A program made the position numbers and the translations under genes. Shown piece after piece: positions 1 to 7,802 of a stretch of 64,000 nt of DNA. The DNA comes from Paenibacillus silvestris (GTDB lineage Bacteria; Bacillota; Bacilli; Paenibacillales; NBRC-103111), in the NCBI RefSeq assembly GCF_009882985.1, contig NZ_WTUZ01000020.1:255064-319063 (forward strand), in the 5' to 3' direction. Position 1 is the stretch's first letter, and each line of letters opens with the position of its first letter. Under the pieces are notes generated by a model. It was not told the origin of the DNA. It saw only the letters and a list, made by a program, of their open reading frames with translations, and ran no database searches.

Positions 1-1330
1 ACATGTGCTGAATCTCTTCAGCAAGGGATACCGTGTCCTCTGGATTATCGATGCTGTAACGGAATATATCAGACAACCATACCGTCATCTGACTAATCGG
101 TTTCACCTTAGCAATGATGGCGTAGGCATTGATAACTCCCAGCGTGTTATACAGAAAATGAGGATTAATTCTCGCTTGAAGCATCTGCAGTTTAGATTCT
201 CTTTGATGAATAGCCATTTCTTTTTCCTTCTGATGAGAAGTATGAATCATATGAATCAGCCGATTCAAATCTTCTAACATCAGATTAAACCCTCTGTTCA
301 AACTTCCGATTTCATCCTTACGCAGCGGAGCGCGTATACTCAGATCGCCCATCTCCACTTTTTTCATTAAATTCATTAAGTGCGAGAGCGCACGCGTGAT
401 GGATAGCGAAAAGCTGAGGATAGTCACAAAGGCCAGAACGATGAGCAGTAAGACAAAACCTAGGGTTAGATTTCGAAAATAAATCAAATCCTCCATCAGT
501 TCCCGCAGTGGAACTTCCGATACAATCGTTAACCCTGTTGATGCTGAGCGGTTGTACACGACAATGGATTTGCTTGCTCCTACTCCGTTCGTAAAATAAG
601 GTGTCTTTATGTTTTCGAAGCGGCTCTTATACCTATCAGGCAGTAGCTGCTGCCACTTTTGCGAATCAGGATGGTACAAGTACTTATCGTCTGTGTTCAC
701 GATGGAGATAATCCCTGTTTTACCAAGTTGAGCTTGGTTAATAATGTCGGTCGTTCGGTTCAAGGATAAATCAATGATTAGATAACCTGCTGTTACATAC
801 GTTTCATTATCGATGATTCTTCGAAAGAGCGTAATAACCTCCGTACCGTCACCCGTCATACTGATGCCCAAAATCCGAAAATTATCCTTGGAGTTGTCAG
901 CGAATTCTTTTCTATACATGTCTACACGATCTGAGAAAGCTATATTGCTATAATAAGGACCTTTAAGTGAAATAATGGACAGTCCATAAATATCATCTCG
1001 ATTATATACCATGTTAGGAATGAGGTCTGCTCGGATACGAGAGCTTAAATCGTAATAGTCATATTGATTATTAGAGTCAATTTTGACAAACTGCTGTACG
1101 AGAGGATGGGCAAGCAAAGGGAGCGTTGCCTTCTTAATGTCAGAGAAATAGACATCAAGGTTATAATTAATTTGACGCATAAGCTGTTGATTATTGTTAA
1201 TGGCATTATCCTCGATGGTTTCCATGGAACGGTCGTACCAGAACTTGCCAAGGATTAAAAACGGCAAACAGAAGAATCCGAAGAAGAGCAGAACCAGCTT
1301 TAACTTAATCGTCATCGTCTTGATTCGCAT
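1..1330 (-). CDS. Sensor histidine kinase, YesM family (partial, C-terminus off the left edge)
   Basis: An open frame runs from an ATG at 1330 to the window edge without a stop, about 443 residues. It has a membrane helix near residues 9-28, a large extracellular part of about 250 residues, a second helix near 287-309, a HAMP-like linker, and the His-kinase phosphoacceptor motif INPHFLYNTL near residue 390. This order is typical of YesM/LytS-type kinases that pair with an AraC-type response regulator. The ATP-binding domain is outside the window. An ATG at 1336 is also possible, but an AAGGGG ribosome site sits 7 nt from the 1330 ATG and only 1 nt from the other. The gene follows a sugar ABC operon on the same strand, so it probably senses that substrate (inference). 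Confidence 0.9.
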   Translation of the reverse strand, partial: MRIKTMTIKLKLVLLFFGFFCLPFLILGKFWYDRSMETIEDNAINNNQQLMRQINYNLDVYFSDIKKATLPLLAHPLVQQFVKIDSNNQYDYYDLSSRIRADLIPNMVYNRDDIYGLSIISLKGPYYSNIAFSDRVDMYRKEFADNSKDNFRILGISMTGDGTEVITLFRRIIDNETYVTAGYLIIDLSLNRTTDIINQAQLGKTGIISIVNTDDKYLYHPDSQKWQQLLPDRYKSRFENIKTPYFTNGVGASKSIVVYNRSASTGLTIVSEVPLRELMEDLIYFRNLTLGFVLLLIVLAFVTILSFSLSITRALSHLMNLMKKVEMGDLSIRAPLRKDEIGSLNRGFNLMLEDLNRLIHMIHTSHQKEKEMAIHQRESKLQMLQARINPHFLYNTLGVINAYAIIAKVKPISQMTVWLSDIFRYSIDNPEDTVSLAEEIQHM

Positions 1331-1414
1331 TCGCATTCCCCTTTTTCTTCCGTCTGTGCTTCTAAGTTGTCTACTATAAAAATAACTTATTTTACGAAAT
1401 CAAGATACCCTTAT

Positions 1415-2284
1415 CTATTCTTTGACCGAGCCCAGCATAGCGCCTTTAACGAAATGCTTTTGAAGAAGCGGATATACGATTAGAATCGGCAAGGTAGCGA
1501 CCAGTACAATGCCCGCTTTCATCATTTCTGGCGTAAACTGCGTACTCATTTGGAAATCACTCATTCCGGTATTGGCACCATTGTCTACAATGAGATTACG
1601 CAGCAGAACCTGAAGTGGATACAAGTCTCGCGAACGAATGTAAATCGTAGCTGAGAAATAGGAATTCCATTGGCTGACCGTATGAAATAAGGTGATGGTA
1701 GCGAGTACGGGCATCGATAATGGCAATACAATGCGAGCGTAAATGCTCAGTTCCCCACAACCATCCATTTTGGCTGCTTCAAACAATTCCCCGGGAAGTG
1801 CTTTAAAAAAAGTACGAATGATAAGTACATAGAATGCGCTCATAGCCCCAGGAATAATAAGTGACCATAGCGAATTAATCATCCCCAGCTGCTTGACTAG
1901 CAAGTAACTCGGAATCAACGGTACAGGAAAAACGAACGTAACGACAATCAGCTTCATGATGATTTGCCGCCCTGGCATCATTGGCCTCGTAAGCGTGTAG
2001 GCTAAGAGCGAACAAAGCAGCAGCGTCACAAGCGTTCCGATGACAGTAATATAAATGCTTACTCCCATGGCTTTCCAAATCTCATCTAACGCAAAAATAG
2101 ATCCATAGACATCAAACTGCATGCCTTTGGGCCAAAGCCCTACCAATTTGGCATTCGCATATTCTGGGAGGCTTAGCGACACCGCCAATAAATGAATTAA
2201 AGGCGCAATCATGCTCAAACTGGTTACAACTAAGACAGCTATATTTACAACTGAAAACCATTGAAAGGAACGAGCGATTCTCAG
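1415..2284 (-). CDS. Carbohydrate ABC transporter permease, LplC/YtcP type
   Basis: Six-helix inner membrane permease of the MetI superfamily. The ATPase-contacting loop EAAKMDGCGELSIYARIVLP is intact. The C-terminus (KHFVKGAMLGSVKE) is typical of LplC-like permeases. The first ATG, at 2218, would cut through transmembrane helix 1 and has no ribosome site. The frame is open upstream to a CTG at 2284 that sits 6 nt after AGGAGGGG, and this gives 289 residues, the usual family length. I therefore take CTG as the start; ATT at 2290 is the alternative. It is the third gene of the binding-protein/permease/permease operon, 20 bp after the LplB-like gene, and imports a sugar or oligosaccharide that cannot be named from sequence. 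Confidence 0.88.
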   Translation of the reverse strand: MRIARSFQWFSVVNIAVLVVTSLSMIAPLIHLLAVSLSLPEYANAKLVGLWPKGMQFDVYGSIFALDEIWKAMGVSIYITVIGTLVTLLLCSLLAYTLTRPMMPGRQIIMKLIVVTFVFPVPLIPSYLLVKQLGMINSLWSLIIPGAMSAFYVLIIRTFFKALPGELFEAAKMDGCGELSIYARIVLPLSMPVLATITLFHTVSQWNSYFSATIYIRSRDLYPLQVLLRNLIVDNGANTGMSDFQMSTQFTPEMMKAGIVLVATLPILIVYPLLQKHFVKGAMLGSVKE

Positions 2285-2304
2285 GTCAATCCCCTCCTGT
2301 TTGT

Positions 2305-3204
2305 CTAATAAACACTTTCACCCGTCGTCTTTTTGCTTAATGTGTTAACCAAAGTCAACAGGATCAAGCCAATTACTGATTTAAACACTCCGATAGCGGT
2401 GGAATAACTATACTGACTGTCTAGTAAACCAACTCTATAAATATACGTGTCAAATACTTCACCAACATCCCGCACAAGCGGATTTAGGAACATTAGCATT
2501 TGCTCAATATTGGCATCTAATAGATTCCCTACTCTAAGAAGCAGTAGAACAATGATTGCCGGCATAAGCGATGGCAGCGTAATCGACCATATTTGCCGAA
2601 TCCGACTAGCTCCATCTACCGTAGCAGCCTCATACAAGCTCGGATTAATTCCGGCAAGCGCAGCCAAATAGATGATAGTTCCCCATCCAATTTCTTTCCA
2701 AATGCTAATAGATATTATCGTTCCAAGGAACGTTGTGGAATTCCCCAAAAAGTCAAAGGGCCCGAGGCCAAAATGATGAAGCAGCTGATTCATCCAGCCC
2801 TTAGCATCAAGAAGATTAGTAAAGATCCCGCCTACAATGACCCATGAAAGGAAATGCGGTAAATACAGCATCGTCTGAAGTGGACGTTTCAACCACATAG
2901 CCCGTAATTCGTTCAACAATAAGGCTAGAATCAATGGTGCGGGAAAACCAAATATAATGGAGTAAAGCCCGAGTTTTAATGAGTTGCGCATAATAATCCA
3001 GAAATCATCATATCGGAACAACGTCAGAAAATGATCCAGCCCCACCCATTTGCTGTGAGTAAACCCTTGAAATAGATTGTAATTCTGAAAAGCAATGATA
3101 TTGCCAACCAGAGGGATGTATTTGAAAGTGAAAAAGTAGACTAAACCGGGGATTGCCATGAGAATAAGCACCCAGGATTCTTTGAGTCGGATCTGTGCAA
3201 ACAG
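2305..3204 (-). CDS. Carbohydrate ABC transporter permease, LplB type
   Basis: Partner permease of the LplC-like protein, with six membrane helices, the EAA loop EAATVDGASRIRQIWSITLP and the family's usual N-terminal pattern (IPGLVYFFTFKYIPLVG). The frame is open back to a TTG at 3294, but that stretch has no ribosome site and contains an intercistronic hairpin. A CTG at 3204 lies 6 nt after AAGGGGGAG and gives 299 residues that begin just before helix 1, so I prefer it. If right, both permeases of the operon begin with CTG. No ATPase gene is present; such systems often share one general ATPase (MsmX-type), which is family knowledge and not visible here. Confidence 0.85.
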   Translation of the reverse strand: MFAQIRLKESWVLILMAIPGLVYFFTFKYIPLVGNIIAFQNYNLFQGFTHSKWVGLDHFLTLFRYDDFWIIMRNSLKLGLYSIIFGFPAPLILALLLNELRAMWLKRPLQTMLYLPHFLSWVIVGGIFTNLLDAKGWMNQLLHHFGLGPFDFLGNSTTFLGTIISISIWKEIGWGTIIYLAALAGINPSLYEAATVDGASRIRQIWSITLPSLMPAIIVLLLLRVGNLLDANIEQMLMFLNPLVRDVGEVFDTYIYRVGLLDSQYSYSTAIGVFKSVIGLILLTLVNTLSKKTTGESVY

Positions 3205-3231
3205 GGCGTTCTCCCCCTTTGTTGAAATGAT

Positions 3232-3278
3232 GTGGATCGAGCAACATGAGATCCAAGTCAGACCTACACTCGATCCAC
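3232..3278 (-). promoter_or_regulatory. Intercistronic stem-loop between binding-protein and permease genes
   Basis: GTGGATCGAG (3232-3241) is a perfect inverted copy of CTCGATCCAC (3269-3278), giving a 10-bp stem with a 27-nt loop. It lies between the stop of the binding-protein gene and the preferred CTG start of the first permease. There is no U-tract, so it is not a standard terminator. Hairpins at this place often protect the upstream message and raise binding-protein yield over permease yield (known for ABC operons; inferred here). Confidence 0.6.
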
Positions 3279-3297
3279 GCTTAGCTGGGTTCAATCA

Positions 3298-4908
3298 TTA
3301 TTTGTTATTAAACTTGTTATACCATTCTGTCGCTTCTTTAATAGCAGCATCGCCGCCTCGTTTCTTCCATTCAACCACGAAGTTGTCGAACGCGGAATCA
3401 AGCGGTTCACGTCCCGTAAGTACCTTAGCAAACATATCCAGGAATAGCGTGCCTTGGGCAGCGCCAATATTTAATTCCGGATGGCTTGCGAGTGACTCCA
3501 AGCGAGGCATGTATTTAGCTTCATTCGGGATAAGACTATCTTTGGACGTGGCATAACCCTTTGTGATTTTATCAGACTCGGGCAGAGCCTTAAGCACAAG
3601 TGGAGCTGCAAATCCAATTTCACGCGGGTTCAGAGAAACCTGATACATTTGGAAAGCATTCTTCTCAACATTGACCGGCTGATTAATATCGTACTTAATC
3701 TGTCCGTTTTCTTCCGAGAAGTTTTGCCCTTTTATGCCATACGCAAAAAATTGATCAGCGTCAGGACTGCTGTAAGCCCACTCCAGGTACTTAATGATGT
3801 TCTCTGGATTTTTGGTCTTGGCCGGAATCACCCATACGAAATAAATCTCATCCGATTGCAGCGCCATTCCCTTATCACCACGTGGGCCTTGTGGAGGTGC
3901 AATCATGCTAACAGAGGCCGTCGGTTGGTTAAGAAACGTTTTGGCTGCATTATCCTTGCCGTACCCAGCCAAGTATTGGTAAACAGCAGCGCCCCAAACA
4001 CCAACTTCCCCTTTAGCAATGGAAGCATTCTGCTCATCTTCTTTTTTCACGAACAAATTGGGATTAATGTAGCCTTTATCATATAGCTGCTTATAGAAAG
4101 CGATCGCTTCCTTCATTCTTGGATCGATGATGTCAGGAACGAGTTGGCCATTCTTGAGACTCCACTTGTTCGTATGAACACCGAAGGCAGGTGTGAAAAT
4201 ATCCGTCCAAATAATATTGTTGAACATGCCTAAGCCATACTCATCATTGGGATCGCCGTTGCCGTTCATATCTTCTTTTTTAACCGCTTCGAAGAAGGCT
4301 AAGTACTCATCAAGCGTCTTAGGCGCATCCATTTTCAGCTTATCAAGCCAGTCCTGGCGGATGAAAATAGAACGATCCGCTGGTACCCCACGGGTAACTG
4401 GGATGCCATAAATTTTACCGTCCTTAGAAATACGAGGACTTTTCCAGAATTCTGCAGGTATTTTCTTTTTTAGTGTAGGCGCGTATTTATCAATGAGGGG
4501 ACCGAGTTCGAGAAAAACACCTTGATCGACAGCACCGCTGTGAATGGTAGATACTACACTGTCTGTGCGGATCAAGTCGGCTAGATCACCAGATGCAAAG
4601 CGAAGGGATAACTGCTGGGCATAATCGCTATGTCCCAAGAAATCATACTTAACATTGAAACCTGATAAACGGTTCAGTTCTTTCTTGTAGATATCGTCTT
4701 CTTTGGCTTGTTTCGCATAGGCGAATTCGGAATGGGACAGAAGAATATGAATGGGCTCAGTGGCCGAAGTACTTGAAGTGGACGTTGCTTTAGGACCATT
4801 TGAAGAATTACCACAGCCGGCTAACATAACAACAGACATCAAAGCTCCAACCATCGTAATCGCGCTCCGTTTGCGAAAAATACCGGAGTTATTCGAAAGT
4901 GCTTTCAA
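3298..4908 (-). CDS. Extracellular carbohydrate-binding lipoprotein, LplA type
   Basis: A 536-residue solute-binding protein. The N-terminus has a basic stretch, a hydrophobic segment and the lipobox LAGC with Cys32 as the lipidation site, followed by an S/T-rich linker and a long extracellular-protein-family-1 body. Size and pattern fit the LplA/YtcQ group that delivers sugars or oligosaccharides to LplB/LplC permeases. The start is TTG at 4908 with GAGAGGGG 9 nt upstream. It is first in a leftward operon ending in the YesM-type kinase. A perfect 18-bp palindrome and a TATAAT box lie upstream. The sequence CGAAAGTGCTTTCAA at the start codon resembles a cre site but has mismatches. Confidence 0.92.
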   Translation of the reverse strand: MKALSNNSGIFRKRSAITMVGALMSVVMLAGCGNSSNGPKATSTSSTSATEPIHILLSHSEFAYAKQAKEDDIYKKELNRLSGFNVKYDFLGHSDYAQQLSLRFASGDLADLIRTDSVVSTIHSGAVDQGVFLELGPLIDKYAPTLKKKIPAEFWKSPRISKDGKIYGIPVTRGVPADRSIFIRQDWLDKLKMDAPKTLDEYLAFFEAVKKEDMNGNGDPNDEYGLGMFNNIIWTDIFTPAFGVHTNKWSLKNGQLVPDIIDPRMKEAIAFYKQLYDKGYINPNLFVKKEDEQNASIAKGEVGVWGAAVYQYLAGYGKDNAAKTFLNQPTASVSMIAPPQGPRGDKGMALQSDEIYFVWVIPAKTKNPENIIKYLEWAYSSPDADQFFAYGIKGQNFSEENGQIKYDINQPVNVEKNAFQMYQVSLNPREIGFAAPLVLKALPESDKITKGYATSKDSLIPNEAKYMPRLESLASHPELNIGAAQGTLFLDMFAKVLTGREPLDSAFDNFVVEWKKRGGDAAIKEATEWYNKFNNK

Positions 4909-4937
4909 ATGAAGTAGCCCCTCTCTATAAACTTTAT

Positions 4938-4955
4938 TATCATGGGCCCATGATA
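4938..4955. promoter_or_regulatory. 18-bp perfect palindrome (candidate operator)
   Basis: TATCATGGGCCCATGATA is perfectly self-complementary. It lies just downstream of the presumed -10 box (4962-4967, read leftward) and upstream of the binding-protein ribosome site, a place where a repressor would block transcription. No regulator can be assigned. Confidence 0.55.
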
Positions 4956-4961
4956 GTTTTC

Positions 4962-4967
4962 ATTATA
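4962..4967 (-). promoter_or_regulatory. Candidate -10 box for the sugar ABC operon
   Basis: TATAAT on the minus strand, about 55 bp before the TTG start of the binding protein. The -35 region at 17 bp spacing is poor (TGTGAA), which would fit a promoter needing an activator such as the response regulator paired with the YesM-type kinase. Confidence 0.45.
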
Positions 4968-5100
4968 TTGGCACTTACAAAAAATTCACATGTGTTTTTA
5001 GTCGGAATTATGTGTTTATTCAAAATACTTTATACATGAAAGGAGAGGGAGATGTTGTGGCGGGGGCACAATTTGGATAGGGCACCATAAATGCAAATCA

Positions 5101-5250
5101 TGCAAAAAGTACAGCAAATTCGGCGGAAGCCAGCGATTTGGACTCATATCCTGCAAAAAGTACAGCTAAATTGCCGATTTCTGCATATGTCGGGTAAAAG
5201 GCAAGGAATAACCTACGGCAAAAGTGAGATTATTTGCTGTACTTTTTGCA
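5101..5250. repeat. Intergenic three-arm repeat element E1
   Basis: TGCAAAAAGTACAGC occurs at 5101-5115 and again at 5152-5166 (51 bp apart), and its exact reverse complement is at 5236-5250. Identity between the arms extends a few bases beyond the 15-mer. The element fills most of the gene-free stretch 4909-5385 between the sugar operon start and the tRNA-Leu terminator. The plan matches elements E2-E6 in this window. Confidence 0.8.
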
Positions 5251-5332
5251 GTAGCTCCCACGCCAGCGTTAAGCTTGTTTTGCGACGTTAACTTCTACCG
5301 GAGGCTCATTTCCCACATGTTAATACAAAAAC

Positions 5333-5379
5333 AAAAAAATCTGAAATTCCTTAACTATCAAGGAATTTCAGATTTTTTC
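5333..5379 (-). terminator. Rho-independent terminator of the tRNA-Glu/tRNA-Leu transcript
   Basis: A 13-bp A/T-rich stem (5340-5352 with 5360-5372), a 7-nt loop and flanking A and T runs on both sides. It lies just beyond the 3' end of tRNA-Leu and could act in both directions. Confidence 0.85.
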
Positions 5380-5385
5380 TTGGGA

Positions 5386-5467
5386 TGCGGTCGGAGGGAT
5401 TTGAACCCTCACGCCTTGTGAGCGCCACCCCCTCAAGATGGTGTGTCTGCCGTTCCACCACGACCGC
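5386..5467 (-). tRNA. tRNA-Leu (anticodon GAG)
   Basis: Full cloverleaf with a 7-bp acceptor stem, a long variable arm and the GGTTCAAATCC T-arm. The anticodon loop TTGAGGG sits on a 5-bp stem (CCATC/GGTGG), so the anticodon is GAG and reads CUC/CUU. The discriminator is A and CCA is not encoded. It is cotranscribed after tRNA-Glu. The same window carries two T-boxes with CUC specifiers ahead of leuA, which this tRNA should recognise (inference). Confidence 0.95.
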
Positions 5468-5486
5468 ATAAGAGGATAAAAATAAC

Positions 5487-5558
5487 TGACCCGTAGGGGA
5501 CTCGAACCCCTGTTACCTCCGTGAAAGGGAGGTGTCTTAACCACTTGACCAACGGGCC
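5487..5558 (-). tRNA. tRNA-Glu (anticodon TTC)
   Basis: 72-nt cloverleaf beginning GGCCCGTTGGTC, with anticodon loop CTTTCAC on a CCTCC/GGAGG stem and T-arm GGTTCGAGTCC. The discriminator is A and there is no encoded CCA. It is the first gene of a two-tRNA unit, 19 nt before tRNA-Leu, with a strong promoter at 5604-5632. Confidence 0.96.
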
Positions 5559-5603
5559 ACGAAAGTCACTAAGCTTGTGCAGCCCATTTTGACGACAATT
5601 GTT

Positions 5604-5632
5604 ATTATAAAGGATCATATCTCAATTGACAA
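5604..5632 (-). promoter_or_regulatory. SigA-type promoter for tRNA-Glu/tRNA-Leu
   Basis: On the minus strand: -35 TTGTCA (5627-5632), a 17-bp spacer, and -10 TATAAT (5604-5609), about 46 bp before tRNA-Glu. Near-consensus and well spaced. Confidence 0.85.
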
Positions 5633-5703
5633 GTGCAAAATCTGGATCGCTTCCGGACAAATATGGTATGCTGAAACCAATTCAACCTACCGAGGTGTTT
5701 GGT

Positions 5704-6642
5704 TTGTCATCCATGCTCATATATGAATCTACTCAAGCAACCGTCCACGAGGAAAAGGTTCGCATTCCAGCCCCGAATGAAGTCGTTTGGGTCCAAATGG
5801 AGAACCCCACACCGGAGGAAGTCAAGCATGTCCTTGGTGATCTATTCAAGTGCCACCCGCTCCTCGTCGAGGATGCCATCAAGCTAAACCAACGACCGAA
5901 GATGGATACGTATAAAAATCATATCTTCCTAACCTTTTTCGCGGTATCTGAGGAGTTGGAGCCCCAGGAAATTGCGATCGTGATCGGCTCTAATTTTGTT
6001 ATTACCGTTTACAAAGATAAGCTTCCTTTCATCGATCAGCTCTTCCACATGTGCCAAGAAGTGCCTGAACGATTCAGTCATCCTGGCGCAATCCTGCATG
6101 CCATTCTGGATCGCTGTGTTGACGATTATACCGTCATCGTGGAACATCTGGACGATCGTCTGGACAGTATGGAACAGGCCGTGTATCAGAACCCTGCGAT
6201 TCGCATTGCACAGGATATTTTCCAACTGAAAAGGATTATGCATCAGCTGCGCCGAGTCATTGTCGATGAACGAATTACTCTGGCGGCTATTGCTCACCAC
6301 TCTTTCCCCTACACACGCGAAGAAGATGATGTCTACTTCCTGGATATTATGGACCATATCTCACGTGTCGTAGATTCTTTGGACATTTTTCGTGAATCGC
6401 TGACTGGGCTCCTTGAGCTTCAGATGAGCATGAAATCCGATCGCATGAACGAAATTATGAAAACACTGACGATTTTCAGTACGATTTTTCTGCCGCTTAC
6501 CTTCATTGTTGGTGTCTACGGCATGAATTTCAAAATCATTCCCGAGCTAGGCTGGGACTATGGCTACTTGTACGTCTGGATTTTGATGATTGGCATCGGC
6601 TTCTTGATGTGGTACTTTTTTAAACGCAAACATTGGTTCTGA
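5704..6642 (+). CDS. corA: CorA-family magnesium/divalent metal transporter
   Basis: CorA channels let Mg2+ (and Co2+/Ni2+) enter the cell as pentamers. The protein has a long cytoplasmic N-terminal domain, a helical stalk and two C-terminal membrane helices. The diagnostic GMN motif is at about residues 273-275 (VYGMNF), followed by a short loop, the second helix and a basic tail (KRKHWF). The frame is open from a TTG at 5626, but GAGGTG 6 nt before a TTG at 5704 marks a better start and gives 312 residues, the normal size. It is monocistronic and divergent from the tRNA-Glu/Leu unit, and is followed by repeat element E2. Metal preference cannot be told from sequence. Confidence 0.92.
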   Translation: MSSMLIYESTQATVHEEKVRIPAPNEVVWVQMENPTPEEVKHVLGDLFKCHPLLVEDAIKLNQRPKMDTYKNHIFLTFFAVSEELEPQEIAIVIGSNFVITVYKDKLPFIDQLFHMCQEVPERFSHPGAILHAILDRCVDDYTVIVEHLDDRLDSMEQAVYQNPAIRIAQDIFQLKRIMHQLRRVIVDERITLAAIAHHSFPYTREEDDVYFLDIMDHISRVVDSLDIFRESLTGLLELQMSMKSDRMNEIMKTLTIFSTIFLPLTFIVGVYGMNFKIIPELGWDYGYLYVWILMIGIGFLMWYFFKRKHWF

Positions 6643-6706
6643 CTATTAAGATCAACGGAGTCATACTTTGCCAATACGACTAGACATGCCTCCTCGACCC
6701 CTTAGC

Positions 6707-6832
6707 GGAACTGTGGGACGTTATTTGGGAGAATAGCAAGGGTTTGGGTGCCGGGAGGAACTGCAGGATCTTATTTCAGCAAAATGGTGCTATTTCACCC
6801 CATAAAGCCCGAAATAGCGTCCCACAGTTTCC
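6707..6832. repeat. Intergenic three-arm repeat element E2
   Basis: GGAACTGTGGGACGTTATTT (6707-6726) recurs as GGAACTGCAGGATCTTATTT (6757-6776) 50 bp later. A near-identical inverted arm, AAATAGCGTCCCACAGTTT, follows at 6812-6830. It lies between the convergent corA and tRNA-Ser 3' ends. The arms are related to those of E3 in the leuA leader, 56 kb away. No gene is seen in 6643-6943. Confidence 0.85.
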
Positions 6833-6943
6833 TTCCACAAGCTATATGTCTAATTTCTGCTGATGTTCCTTTATCAGCTTGCGAAGCGAGGCACGAGACA
6901 CGAGACATAAGACATGTAACCGGATAATCCCTACATGTTCGGC

Positions 6944-6989
6944 AAAAAAATAAGCCCAAACGGCGCAAACGCCATCTGAGCTTATTTCC
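6944..6989 (-). terminator. Rho-independent terminator of the tRNA-Asn/tRNA-Ser transcript
   Basis: On the minus strand AAATAAGCTCAGATGGCG pairs with the inverted copy ending GGGCTTATTT and is followed by seven T residues. It lies 10 nt beyond tRNA-Ser. Confidence 0.85.
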
Positions 6990-6998
6990 AAAACCATA

Positions 6999-7087
6999 CG
7001 GAGAGAGAGGGATTCGAACCCTCGCACCACTTACGCAGTCTAACCCCTTAGCAGAGGGTCCCCTTATAGCCACTTGGGTATCTCTCC
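6999..7087 (-). tRNA. tRNA-Ser (anticodon GCT)
   Basis: 89-nt class II cloverleaf with a GGAGAGA/TCTCTCC acceptor stem, a long variable arm, anticodon loop CTGCTAA on an ACCCT/GGGGT stem, and T-arm GGTTCGAATCC. The discriminator is G and CCA is not encoded. It is transcribed after tRNA-Asn from the promoter at 7184-7212. Confidence 0.96.
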
Positions 7088-7094
7088 AAAGATA

Positions 7095-7170
7095 TGGCTC
7101 CCCGAACAGGACTCGAACCTGTGACAACTCGATTAACAGTCGAGTGCTCTACCAACTGAGCTATCAGGGA
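7095..7170 (-). tRNA. tRNA-Asn (anticodon GTT)
   Basis: Cloverleaf beginning TCCCTGATAGCTCAG, with anticodon loop CTGTTAA on a CTCGA/TCGAG stem and T-arm GGTTCGAGTCC. The discriminator G is followed by an encoded CCA (7095-7097), unlike the other three tRNAs in this window. It is 7 nt upstream of tRNA-Ser on the same transcript. Confidence 0.96.
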
Positions 7171-7183
7171 ATGAATAACTTTT

Positions 7184-7212
7184 ATTTTATTATGAAGACG
7201 TTGGTAAGTCAA
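7184..7212 (-). promoter_or_regulatory. SigA-type promoter for tRNA-Asn/tRNA-Ser, inside the sprT 3' end
   Basis: On the minus strand: -35 TTGACT (7207-7212), a 17-bp spacer, and -10 TAAAAT (7184-7189). The -35 and spacer overlap the last codons and stop of the sprT-like gene. Confidence 0.75.
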
Positions 7213-7663
7213 GTGTATACGATTTCAATTTTCCCTTACACTTTCCGCAGGCATACTTGCGAACATCCACTTTTCTCTTTCGGAAATACTCCGTTTTGCA
7301 ATTAACGCACTCCAGGCGGTATTTATACGCTCTTTTCTGACGTGCCTGAGGCAGCGATTGACAGAAGCGGGAACCTCCAACCTGCGCGAGCAGCGACTTA
7401 AAATCATGATCGCGGTGCTTATAACCTCTTTTTAATATATGTAAATGATAATGGCAAAGTTCATGTTTAATGATCTTCTCAATTTCATCACGGCCAAACG
7501 TCTCCCACTGCATCCAAGAGATTTCAATATCATGGGATTTGGTAAAATAGCGTCCTCCCGTCGACCGCAATCTTCGGTTAAAACGCGCTTGATGAACAAA
7601 CGGCCTTCCGAACGACGCCAAAGAAATCTGCTCAATCCACTCCTGAAGTTCCTGATCCTCCAT
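7190..7663 (-). CDS. sprT: SprT-like zinc metalloprotease-fold protein (YdcK type)
   Basis: 157 residues. The zincin motif HELCHYH is at residues 67-73, and a C-terminal zinc ribbon has CxxC pairs at Cys119/Cys122 and Cys139/Cys142. SprT-like domains resemble the protease domain of SPRTN/Wss1. The role of the bacterial protein is not settled. The ATG has AAGGAG 8 nt upstream. In Bacillus subtilis the homologue ydcK lies just after tex (ydcI). Here tex is 1.4 kb upstream on the same strand, with rightward-read small genes between, so the synteny is loosened but recognisable. Confidence 0.9.
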   Translation of the reverse strand: MEDQELQEWIEQISLASFGRPFVHQARFNRRLRSTGGRYFTKSHDIEISWMQWETFGRDEIEKIIKHELCHYHLHILKRGYKHRDHDFKSLLAQVGGSRFCQSLPQARQKRAYKYRLECVNCKTEYFRKRKVDVRKYACGKCKGKLKSYTLDLPTSS

Positions 7664-7802
7664 CCCCTACGCTCCTTAGAGTTTTCATTAGAAACTTAAA
7701 TCGTAAGCAATGCTTAGACAAGTTCTCACTTGAATTTGTACCGTATGTACGGCTATACTGTCAAGTAGAAAAGAAAGATCGAAAGCTTTATACAGAGAGG
7801 AT

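Noticed and set aside
4894..4909. cre-like site (CGAAAGTGCTTTCAA) at the start codon of the sugar-binding protein
   Set aside because: Two mismatches at conserved positions and location at the start codon make CcpA control only a weak possibility.
5626..5703. Longer corA start at TTG 5626
   Set aside because: It overlaps the tRNA promoter -35 and has no ribosome site; TTG 5704 has GAGGTG at 6 nt.
6795..7127. 110-codon minus-strand frame across tRNA-Ser and tRNA-Asn
   Set aside because: It covers two clear tRNA genes and a terminator, so it cannot be a protein gene.
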